Below are positions 30,693-39,875 of a stretch of DNA of 42,500 nucleotides, piece by piece. Within the stretch, counting starts at the first letter, position 1, and every line of letters begins with the position of its first letter. The position numbers and the translations under genes are program-made. Under the pieces are notes generated by a model. That model was given only the letters and a program-made list of their open reading frames with translations. It had not been told where the DNA came from and made no database searches. The DNA is from Glandiceps talaboti (taxonomy: Eukaryota > Hemichordata > Enteropneusta > Spengelidae): positions 11,374,242 through 11,416,741 of the forward strand of contig NC_135565.1 in the NCBI RefSeq assembly GCF_964340395.1, in the 5' to 3' direction.

Positions 30693-31089
30693 GGTCACAT
30701 GCGGCGAAACAGGCAACAAGAGAAATACAGATATAGACAGTATGACAGACGGGTTAATATACAAAGTTTATGCAAAGTATAAAACGTGTATGACATATAG
30801 TTACCATCAGTTCAGACGTTAATCCTTTGTAGCTGTGACGTATATCAATGACGCCATTCTATGTCGTGACCAAGACTTAAGTTTTTGAGAAGGAAAACTG
30901 ATATTTTAGAAATGTGGATAATGTAATAGGTAAATTTTAATTACTGTATAACAAGAATATTGCACTACAGATTACTTGATCCACGTGACGCCAAAAATAA
31001 GGTTATACACAAACAGGTTTCATCTGAAATGTAATGTAATGTAATGTTACATGAATCCATTGACATTGTTCAAACGTGTGTTACTGAAC
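30693..31089. other. Spacer; short (ATGTA)n patch only
   Basis: A short 'aatgtaatgtaatgtaatg' run at about 31027-31046 belongs to the same pentanucleotide class as 1296-1750. Nothing else was recognised. Confidence 0.5.
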
Positions 31090-31440
31090 AATGCGAATTT
31101 ATAATTTGTGCCTGTCCTCCGGATATTGAATGCGGAGAGCTCAAGGCGTCCCCAATTATTACCCCTGGTACGAATCAATGGCAGCACAACGACCATTTAT
31201 ACTTCGTCAACTCCCCGGGGAGCATACAATCCACTGCAGCTTCTATAAGCGCATACAATTAAAGCATTCACATTGCAACCTCTATCCTACCATGTTCCCA
31301 ATCATACAGCCGTGAGGCACATTCATTGCTCAAATCTTGCCCAAGGACTTTAGCCATTCAGAAACAAACGGCAGCGACGGGGATCGAGCCTGCAACATGC
31401 AGATTCCAAGCCAGTCACGCTAACCATTCGCCCACCATGA
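31090..31440 (-). mobile_element. Dispersed repeat with tRNA-like right end (SINE-like)
   Basis: The right end, read on the minus strand (about 31440-31378), resembles a degenerate tRNA head: 'ggtgggcgaatggttagcgt' as an A-box region and 'gcaggctcgatcccc' as a B-box-like GGCTCGATCCC. Immediately to the left on the plus strand is 'ttgcccaaggacttt' (31338-31352), a box I know from a widespread marine-animal repeat, with 'cacattgcaacctctatcctacca' and 'gtcaactccccggggagca' further left. The ends are not defined by target-site duplications. Family name unknown. The 72-codon plus frame inside it is not a gene. Confidence 0.5.
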
Positions 31441-32063
31441 CTAGTACTTCACAATCTATCTTTGTTACACAGAAAATCTAATTTATCAACACGTGTTGTT
31501 TTTCACTGACTTTTTTCTATTTTTATCGAAAGACCGGGTAGGAGATTTTAAACATATGTTGTCATCAATTATTTAAGCGGCACAACTTCACTGTAGGCAG
31601 TTTATAAGCCATAGTATAAAATATACATCATTGTTAAATATCAAGACGAGTAATACATGTGCCTTTCTATGGGTCAATTATGCGGTGTCAATATTTTCAA
31701 CGAAAATGAGATAGAAATATTGAATAATCGGAAGATTAATCAAAATATTTCGGAAATTAGAAATATATTGGCCACTATTTTGGCCATTGCAAATTTAATG
31801 GCCATTATTTTGGCAAGAGTTCAATTTAAAACGTTGATCAATTTCAACAAAATAAAGATGAATATAAAGTTTAAATAAAATTAGGACATGTGCATTCTGT
31901 GTTTAATGCTTGCTTTGCTTTGAAATGTGAAAAAAACCCAGACATTTTCCGACAAGTCACCTGAATTTCCGAAATTAATCTGTTATACATATATATATAC
32001 AGGTGCTATACAAATATACATATACATGTGTGTGTATATATATTTATGTATGTGAGTGCGGGC
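31441..32063. other. Unique AT-rich spacer, nothing recognised
   Basis: It contains a 12-bp palindrome 'caacacgtgttg' (31488-31499) and a short repetition of 'ttggccatt(a)ttttggc' near 31769-31815. No gene was recognised. Confidence 0.5.
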
Positions 32064-32258
<195 letters not shown>

Positions 32259-33335
32259 TCTAGAGATATACGCAGATATTAGTAATGATGTTAAATGGCG
32301 ATCAAATTGCATGGACCATGGGAGCACTTTATTCTCGTTTTGAGTCAAAATGTAGGCGGAACTCTTGTCCAACGAAACTGATGCATTTGTGATACTTTGT
32401 GAAAGTTGGGTGTAATCACAATCGTAAAAGTTACTTTAGTGCAAGGCTGATAATCACTATTCATACGTTACTAATTCGATGACACGTTTCAATTATTTTT
32501 ACTCGCCTTAGTTGAGCATTCGAAACACGTGGCCACAGCCAATAATAATTAGCCATGCAGAAATATCACATATCTTTACCACACATTCTTCATTCTCTTT
32601 TTCAAATATAATTGCTGATAACATTCGCCGTAATGTAGGTGTACGTGTGGTACCGATTGAGTAATCTACAAGTATAGTATATCCGTTTATAGGAATCTAT
32701 TAATGGTGTACACATGGTGCTTTATTTAAACTGTCCATAGATAACTGTAATGGCCCATTTACGCCGAATCGTGTAGGTGGTGATTACATGCACTCAGGTC
32801 ACAAGGATCTAATTAGATGTATGATCATAGATTCGGGCACTTTGTTACCAAAATGAATGTCTACAAGCATATGTTCATATCCACCCTTAGGCGTTGAATA
32901 ACGTTGTATAGTGACTAAATTATATTTGTTATTTAGCTGTTAATTACATACAACTGTAATTGCGAAGAAGATTCGAAGAGATTTGTGCTGTGGGGCATTG
33001 ACATGGGTGAGTGTTTGCTTTGGGGTTTATTCATAGCATTTAGAGAATTAAATTGATGTTCGTGTGTTTATTCAGATTTGGGAAGTATTTCTCCATATAT
33101 CCATAATTACTTTTACATCTACTTAGAGTATATACATATATGATATAGTGGATATAATTGAAAGACTGAAACGTAAAACTAATTTTGGGAAATGAAATAG
33201 ATTGACGTCATATCGCCCATAATCACGATAGTATACCTCAACATGACAATCTGATATAGTATTCATTGCGAGGAAAATCAAAACAATCGACGTGTGCATT
33301 ATCTAAGTTGTTTTAAAACTTTCAAATCATCGAGA
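32259..33335. other. Unique AT-rich stretch, nothing recognised
   Basis: No gene, RNA or repeat signal was recognised. One TGACGTCA octamer lies near 33204-33211. Confidence 0.5.
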
Positions 33336-33450
33336 TGTATGTATGTATGTATGTATGTATGTATGTATGTATGTATGCATGCATGCATGCATGCACGTAT
33401 GTACGTATGTACGTATGTATGTATGTATGTATGTATGTATGTATGTATGT
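33336..33450. repeat. (TATG)n microsatellite with (TGCA)n and (TACG)n variants
   Basis: TATG units change to 'gcatgcatgcatgcatgc' (about 33376-33394), then alternate CGTA/TGTA and return to TATG. As at 27972-28110, the CG-bearing variants sit in the middle of the array and not at its ends. Confidence 0.95.
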
Positions 33451-34584
33451 TTAAGAGTAGATTTCTTTCTCAGCGATGGATATCTCTCCCATTAAAACTT
33501 TTAGGATACTTTAAAAGTAACGTTATAAATTTATATTTATATTTTATCACATTCAGTCGTTGTAACTGCAGCATACTTTAATATATGGTACAAGACGTAA
33601 TTCTCAACGTCACATTATGTTTAGTCCAAATTGACAAAATAAGTGACAATTAGAGAATGGTGGAAACGCAGCGGCAAGTGTCATGTACGACTGCGTTTAT
33701 TCGACGTCTAGTTAGCAAACAAACAAATAAAGATAGCAATTAAGTAACTTATATCCAATTTCCTGTCCAACGTAGATGGTTGTTTTGCACGTAATCTAGA
33801 TAACTCAACTCTAAACATAAGATTGAGTTTTCGATATTACGGCATCAAATCATTCTGATTGCATTCAATATTTTGAAATATCTGAGATGACATTTTAATT
33901 TGGAAGCTAATATTACTTTTAGATATTTATTATACTGTAGATTATTAGAGTTGGCGTGTGCAGAGGGAGAAAGAGAGACTCCCTATATTAGGGTATATTT
34001 TCTCTCACTCGATTGGCTGTTATCATCTCCCTGATATACCCTTAAATTGCTGTACTGATTTGTGATGTTTCACGAGCGACAAATAGTTCATTTTCACTTC
34101 ACTTCACTTCACTGCCTGTGCAGTTTACTTGTATAGATGTATTTGAAACTGATGGAAACATACCAAATGACGTATTGAATTTCCTTTTCATCAACTGCCA
34201 CCGAATTCACCACTATCAATGTATATTGTTCCAATATAAAGGATAGTCGTGAATTGGTTTGTTATCAACAGAACGGGAGTTTTGTTATGACGGAATGGTC
34301 ACTCTTTACTATGTATATTTTGATATGAATCTCCAATATTTTCTTCGAGCAATCAGAAAATACCAGTGAGATGAAGGGCCTTGGTACTACTCTTCGTGGA
34401 CTCATAGTGAAAAAGCCCTTATGTCACAGGTATTTGGAATCGTATATCTATATACAAGTGTAAATTATGAATATGAAAAAAATAATTCGATTGTGAACGC
34501 TTTGACTCTTATTTCGAGTACCACAGATCAAATGGCACTTAAGTGTGTCGTCGTGACGTAGAATGATCTGGGTATAAATCCCTT
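33451..34584. other. Unique AT-rich stretch, nothing recognised
   Basis: A short (CACTT)n run lies near 34096-34112. No gene was recognised. Confidence 0.5.
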
Positions 34585-35345
34585 ACTTTCTGTTGAAACG
34601 CAGACATATTGAAGAATTTGTGAAAAGACAGCATTTTAGTAATGAATGTTGCAAATACAAAAGAATTAGTTGAAGCACACAAAGTAAACGATCGTTTCAC
34701 ACCTGTATCAATGAATGACGACTCTGTCTAGCTAAGTTGTTACTAGTTTCAAATACCTTGGGTCTATTCTTGATGGCAAGCTCTCCTTAGCCGAAAACAG
34801 TCTACATTGTGAAGATGGCTCAACAAAGACTGTATTTCCATAGGAAATTAAAGTCATTTGATATCAGTCAGAACGTGCTGCAATTAGTGTATAGATCTAT
34901 TATTGAAAGTGTTTTGACTTTCAATATAATCTTTTGGTATGGTAATCTCACAGTTAAAAAACAGGAGTAAACTGTCGAATTGTAAACACAGCAGAGAAGA
35001 TCATTGGCTGTTGTCTATCTACATTGACTTGTCACTATCATACGGCATTTAACAGGAAAGCTCAGAAAATTGTCAATGATCATAGTGCACCCCTTTACAC
35101 AACTCGTTTGATAAACTCCCATCTGGACGCCGTTACAGAATGCCTCTTGCAAGGAAAGGCCTCTTCAAAAAATCGTTCGTTCCAACAGCTGTGTCTATTT
35201 TAGACTCATTGTAAAGACCATTTTAAACTCACAGAATGTATATTGTACTTGTGTAAATTGTTTTGTAAATTGTATTTTGAACCTAAAGACATAATTCCGC
35301 ATTCATGTACGGATAATAAAGTTATTGATTTGAATTTAACTGGAC
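34585..35345 (+). mobile_element. 5'-truncated, frameshifted LINE ORF2 C-terminal half plus 3' end
   Basis: Translated segments in successive frames match the C-terminal part of APE-type non-LTR ORF2. 34642 onward gives 'MNVANTKELV' (usual form LNVxKTKELV). 34748-34840 gives 'FKYLGSILDGKLS'. 34809-34970 gives 'QQRLYFHRKLKSF' and 'IIESVLTFNIIFWYG'. 34976-35120 gives 'RIVNTAEKIIG' and an HPL-like 'HSAPLYTTR'. 35122-35214 gives 'SGRRYRMPLARKGLFKKSF' and a terminal stop. At least three frameshifts and two in-frame stops break it. The tail holds 'ggataataaagttattgatt' near 35311-35330. The RT catalytic part and endonuclease lie outside, consistent with 5' truncation. It belongs to a different subfamily from 9440-9882, since the C-terminal wording and 3' tail differ. 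It is not functional. Confidence 0.88.
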
Positions 35346-37632
35346 TGGCGACATGGGAAGTTCAACATTGCCATTTTCACAAAGCTATATTTTTCAGAAA
35401 AGCTGGTTTGTATATATGATGATATGATTGTCCATCTGTCATTTTGTGGCCCATATGTTTTTACTAATTATCAATTTTAGGATGGAAAACAAATTCTTCC
35501 AAAGACTGAAACGTTACAACTGCCAAGGATATCTGTACGTTCTGCCTATTTTCGTCAGGCCAAATAAAAATAATTCTGTGTTTCTGATTACCCGACCGAC
35601 CGTAGTTTAAGCCTCCGACCCTAAACAATTTTTAAAACATTTAAAACAAAGAATTAGGAAATTATTTGTCTGCTTGTATGCCGTTTTTCCTTCCCCAGTG
35701 ATGCGTGTACATATTTCTTCGAACTATCACAGAAATGGTTTTCTGAGTCGAAGCAATATTTTTTAGAAAATAAAAGCAATTAATAAGATTGAAGAAAAAT
35801 AAAATCCCGACCTATCCTCCATAGTTAATTTGTTTCGCCTCATGCATCGACAATGAAGCTTACTTCACCAGAACTTACAAGAGAACATTTTGTCCTTAAG
35901 CTGTTGTAGAAACATATATATTTAGAGTTTGATTAGACATTTCTCTAGTTAACATTGTATTCTATACCATGGTCGTTCTACACGTACGCAATGGTAACTC
36001 GTGTCTAAGTCATTGATTCTGCAATGCTAGAAATATGACTCAAAACGTTCCAAATCGACATTATTAACCAAAAAGGTTCATAAATAATAAACGAGTAGCC
36101 CTATTACATTCCAATATTTTTCTTCAATCAGCCGGAAACTACTCGTGACCACAGGGTGGTTAAACCATTCGTTACTGCATGTCTATCGATTCGTAGTGAC
36201 AGATCCCTTAGAGCACACGTATTTTCCTTGGCTGAAAGAAGAAGCTTTGTTACAGAATAAAGATATAATTATTTGTTCATACCATTGTTTTGATCGTCTT
36301 TCTTCACAAAACCGCCGTCGAAAAAAAATGTCTTAAGCAACATCCGATACATCACGCTCTGAAAATTTTCTAGGTTAATGTAAGCAGTGAGTAAGACCCA
36401 GAGTTTTAATAACGTAACGATAAGTATGTTCTAAAACGGATATCCAGTAGATACGCTGTCACAGTCCATTGTATCCATTTTCTTTACGCATCCGTAAGTC
36501 CGTATGAACCTGTTTTTGCAGTGCACAAAACTAGATTTAGGTTAGTATCTTAATGCACATTGCTAATCCAACGTGTGACTTCGCCTAAGGCAAACTTAGT
36601 TTTTATCAATCTTTGCTTTGAAAAATAGACTTTTAAAATAAGTTTTTTTGTTTTGTTTTTCAAGCATATTTACCCTTTCTGTGAATAAACTGTCCAATTT
36701 TAGTAAATGTTGTCTTAAAGAATACTATCTCTGGTAAACCCATTCTTCTGCAAGATATATCAAGCAAATATTTGGAACTCCTCTATTAACATTCTAATAA
36801 ATGTCTTAAGCGTTCGCTGCATATATGTTTCCATAACTGATAACTTATATTTTTGTGTGAAAGGTACTGTCACTTTGAATCGCTAGAGGATATGAATACA
36901 TGCCAGCAGCAATACTATAGATTCAGTTAGAATAAAGGCTACATGCCCCCTCCCCACTCCACCCCTCCCCCAAAAAAATAAAAGCTCTAGAATTCACAAC
37001 AGTTAAATTTGTCTGGCACTAACGAGTAATGCAAAGGTATTGAGTGGAATGTCTGAAGTCCAAACATTTGTTATAACTTATCTGTAGAATTATCTAAATG
37101 AAAATAACAGGTAGGCAAAACAAGTACTACATTGTATGGCACATTTGCAATTTCAATACATTTTACTCAAAGGAATATCACTTATAAATGACATTTTTGT
37201 TTTGCAGCAATACCTATGGTAATCAATAAGGCCATGCATTCAAAACCTGAAGTAATTTTTATATTTTGCCACCTATCTGACACAGACTCAGAATAAAAAT
37301 AATAGCACCTTAGTGAAGATTTTCTTTTAATACATATACCTGTGGAATTTTCACTTCTTCTCCAGCACCTAAGGTCGCGTACCTTCATTCGTTAATTTAG
37401 GTAATGGGTTCGTAATGGATCACAACATACCATAGAAGGGTTTTATAGAGAAATATCTTAACACTGTCTTTAATACGATATTAAGAAATGTTTTTCAGAA
37501 GAAACTTTTTAGCTATTTAGCTATTTGAGATGAGAGGAATGTGAGTAGAATATACAATATTATATACCTAAAACAAAATAGCGTATGTTACTAAAAAGGC
37601 AATGCGATAGGTTGAACAAAATATTGGGTACA
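35346..37632. other. Unique AT-rich stretch, nothing recognised
   Basis: An acceptor-like 'atcaattttag' at 35470-35480 opens a 43-codon frame ending at 35610, but no family is recognised. 'attacccgaccgaccgtag' followed by 'gcctccgaccctaaac' at 35588-35626 has the look of part of a dispersed repeat, unproven. A C-rich patch lies at 36944-36972. Confidence 0.45.
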
Positions 37633-37659
37633 TATACAACATGACTATCATGTTGTATA
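37633..37659. other. 27-bp hairpin: 12-bp perfect arms, 3-nt loop
   Basis: 'tatacaacatga' (37633-37644) pairs exactly with 37648-37659 around 'cta'. No T-run or flanking element explains it. Confidence 0.75.
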
Positions 37660-37770
37660 ATTACTAGGTACACGATAGTGTAAACTAATTCATGTTTTAG
37701 GCTGTATATGTAACTACTTCATTCCTAAGCGTTTGATAATTAATTAACTAATTAATTCATTGCAAATAAT

Positions 37771-37860
37771 TGTAAAGCGCTTTGAGCACAAAGTAGGAAA
37801 GTGCTATATAAAAATCAACATTATCATTATTATTATTAATGTTATTATTATTATTATTAA
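37771..37860 (+). mobile_element. Dispersed-repeat 3' end: 'AAAGCGCTTTGAGCAC…GTGCTATATAAA' with (ATT)n tail
   Basis: 'tgtaaagcgctttgagcaca' at 37771-37790, then 'gaaagtgctatataaa' and an (ATT)n tail to about 37860. This box-plus-tail is a recurrent 3' end of SINE/LINE-type repeats across fish and marine invertebrates. Only the last 90 bp is recognisable. The sequence just to the left (37738-37760) is a TTAATTAA-rich patch. Confidence 0.62.
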
Positions 37861-38319
37861 AGTATTTTGTCTCAGTCAAGTTTTCTCGGCAAAACAAATC
37901 AGATGTTCAAAGTCAGGTTTTAATTAATATGTACAGTAGAAGACATACATGCATCTGATACATCTTGTTTGTGATATTCTAACACAAGGCGTTGCTAACG
38001 ATACATTTGTTAGCTTAATTTGGCCCTTCATTTTATCTACCTAGCTCATGCTAATCTTTGAAAGTCAAGGCTGTATGCCCAATTTATTCCCTTTCAAAGA
38101 GTGTCAAGCGTGAAACGTCTAATACATTGCAAATTTGATTGCAACAAATCATACTCTGAGGCTGACACCATGCAACGAAGATAAATGTCCACAAGATATA
38201 ATATCAATCTCAATCGATATTTCTTTTAGTGTACAAGTACAATTTCTATAATGAATAGATTTACTAATAATGTCACTTGACTTATTTTCAGCAATTGTAC
38301 AATTTCAAACACAGTCAAG
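37861..38319. other. Unique AT-rich spacer, nothing recognised
   Basis: No gene, RNA or repeat signal was recognised. Confidence 0.5.
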
Positions 38320-38425
38320 TGTATGTATGTATGTATGTATGTATGTATGTATGTATGTATGTATGTATGTATGTATGTATGTATGTGGCTAATAGATGTA
38401 CATATATGCATAGGTACGGATGCTC

Positions 38426-38495
<70 letters not shown>

Positions 38496-38577
38496 GTGTG
38501 TGTGTCTGTCTGTCTATCTGTCTGTAAGTAATGTGATGTGATGTGATGTGATGTGATGGGCTGCAATGTAATGTAAT
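38320..38577. repeat. (TATG)n, (TCTG)n and (GATGT)n cluster
   Basis: (TATG)n at 38320-38386, a 41-bp unique spacer, (TCTG)n at 38428-38525 interrupted by 'tgtgtgtgtg', then (GATGT)n at about 38530-38577 passing into AATGT. Frames on both strands are artefacts. The pentamer is the reverse complement of the ACATC class at 1370-1750. Confidence 0.95.
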
Positions 38578-38994
38578 GACGATTGGTCACAACATTCTTG
38601 ATTCATCTAGGTGTAGGATATCTCTGGTAGGGAGACATTTAATATAGCAGACCTGTTCTCCGATAACTCGATATCAAAGTAATCAGAAATTGATCCAATC
38701 TGTAATAGCCTGTTCATTAAACTAGAATAGCTCTATATCAGACGTATGTACGTAATGATGAGAAAAAAAGGAAGTCCACATTTCGATTTTTTGCCTGAAG
38801 AGAACGTTAATGCGTACATCTGCTACATGTAAAGGTAATTACGTTATAGTGAATCACTCAATATACCTAAGATGCTTTGACCATTGGTATTCAACTATAT
38901 AAAATGTACTTTTCTCTTTTTATAGATCTCGATAACGATGGCCTGATTAACAGCCTTGTTCATGTAATGTCATTTGCAGTATTACAACCCTTGC
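38578..38994. other. Unique AT-rich spacer, nothing recognised
   Basis: Left flank of the long inverted repeat. No coding or repeat signal was recognised. Confidence 0.5.
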
Positions 38995-39420
38995 ACTAGT
39001 TGTCTAAAAATGCTGCTGGTCAGAACGTCGTTTTATCAGTAACAGTCAATTAAAACTGTCTTTGAGGGTGCTGGAAAATCGTCTCCTTATCACAATTATC
39101 AAGCAGACATTGATACAAAACTCGCATTGGGTGTCGCTGATTAAGTTCACACCATGTTCTTATCAGTTTGTTTATGTCTGTGAAAGTTTAGTCACATTGC
39201 CATGTACAATATGTCTAACTTTTAACAGACATAAACAAACTGATAAAAGCATCGCTGGCAACTATATCTGAGACACCCGCTAATGTTTTTGTATCAATGT
39301 ACGACAGTTTGATAAGTGTGATAATAGGGGGAGACTTTCCGACACTTTCAAAGACAGTTCGAATTTTCTACCAGGGATAACACTACATTCTGACCAGCAG
39401 CAGTCAACTAGACAACTGGT
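38995..39420. repeat. 426-bp imperfect inverted repeat (arms about 205 bp, 7-nt loop)
   Basis: The left arm 38995-39199 and right arm 39207-39420 are inverted, diverged copies. The outer ends read 'actagttgtcta' and its near complement 'tagacaactggt'. The best blocks are 22 perfect pairs, 39160-39181 with 39225-39246 ('ttatcagtttgtttatgtct'), 'gctgctggtcagaa' with 'ttctgaccagcagc', 'aactgtctttga' with 'tcaaagacagtt', and 'cattgatacaaaa' with 'tttttgtatcaatg'. Similarity by eye is roughly two thirds to three quarters with small indels. A 69-codon frame (39062-39271) crosses the loop and is not credible. It is either a fold-back/MITE-type element or a locus able to make one long hairpin RNA. 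No transposase and no obvious target-site duplication were seen. Confidence 0.85.
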
Positions 39421-39634
39421 ACATAAATAGTATTTGTAGTAATGGTATATATTTTAAAACTCCTCTTGTGATAAAGGTGGCCTGTATGTATGTGTTGACA
39501 ACGCCGTGTAATTATTACCACTGTGTAAGCCCTACATGTTCTGTATAAGGGTTATAATGGCCATGTACACTTGTTTTAACTTTCTGTTAAATCTACTGCC
39601 TCTGTCTGTTATCGTAAACGCATAGCATTACATA

Positions 39635-39637
<3 letters not shown>

Positions 39638-39699
<62 letters not shown>
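39638..39699. repeat. (AC)n microsatellite, about 62 bp
   Basis: Perfect alternating AC, 31 units. Confidence 0.97.
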
Positions 39700-39703
<4 letters not shown>

Positions 39704-39739
39704 GCAACCGCTCGCCCAATTCAACAATATATCCCTCTA

Positions 39740-39875
39740 TACAATTGCATTGACTTGGGCACAGTGGTGATTTAAATCTTGCTCGCGGACTCCTAAGAGC
39801 TATTCAAAATCAAATGGCAGGGCGGGGCTCGAATCGACAATGTGTAGAATGTGAGATTGTGACTATAACGTTATT
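39740..39875 (-). mobile_element. Degenerate relative of the 31090-31440 dispersed repeat (possible)
   Basis: 'tggcagggcggggctcgaat' (about 39814-39833) parallels 'ggcagcgacggggatcgagc' at 31372-31391, and the 'gtgactataacgtta' to its right parallels 'gtcacgctaac'. On the left 'cttgctcgcggactcctaa' parallels the 'cttgcccaaggactt' box. Order and spacing agree, but identity is low, so this is a tentative homology. Confidence 0.33.

Noticed and set aside
30390-30764. Cys-Met-Tyr-Val repeat proteins, and similar ones at 2107-2617, 5115-5363, 13554-14070, 27914-28147, 32003-32372 and 38226-38590
   Set aside because: Translations of tetra-, penta- or dinucleotide microsatellites, open in several frames and on both strands.
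39062-39271. 69-codon plus frame
   Set aside because: It crosses the left arm and the loop of the long inverted repeat, so it is not a plausible coding unit.
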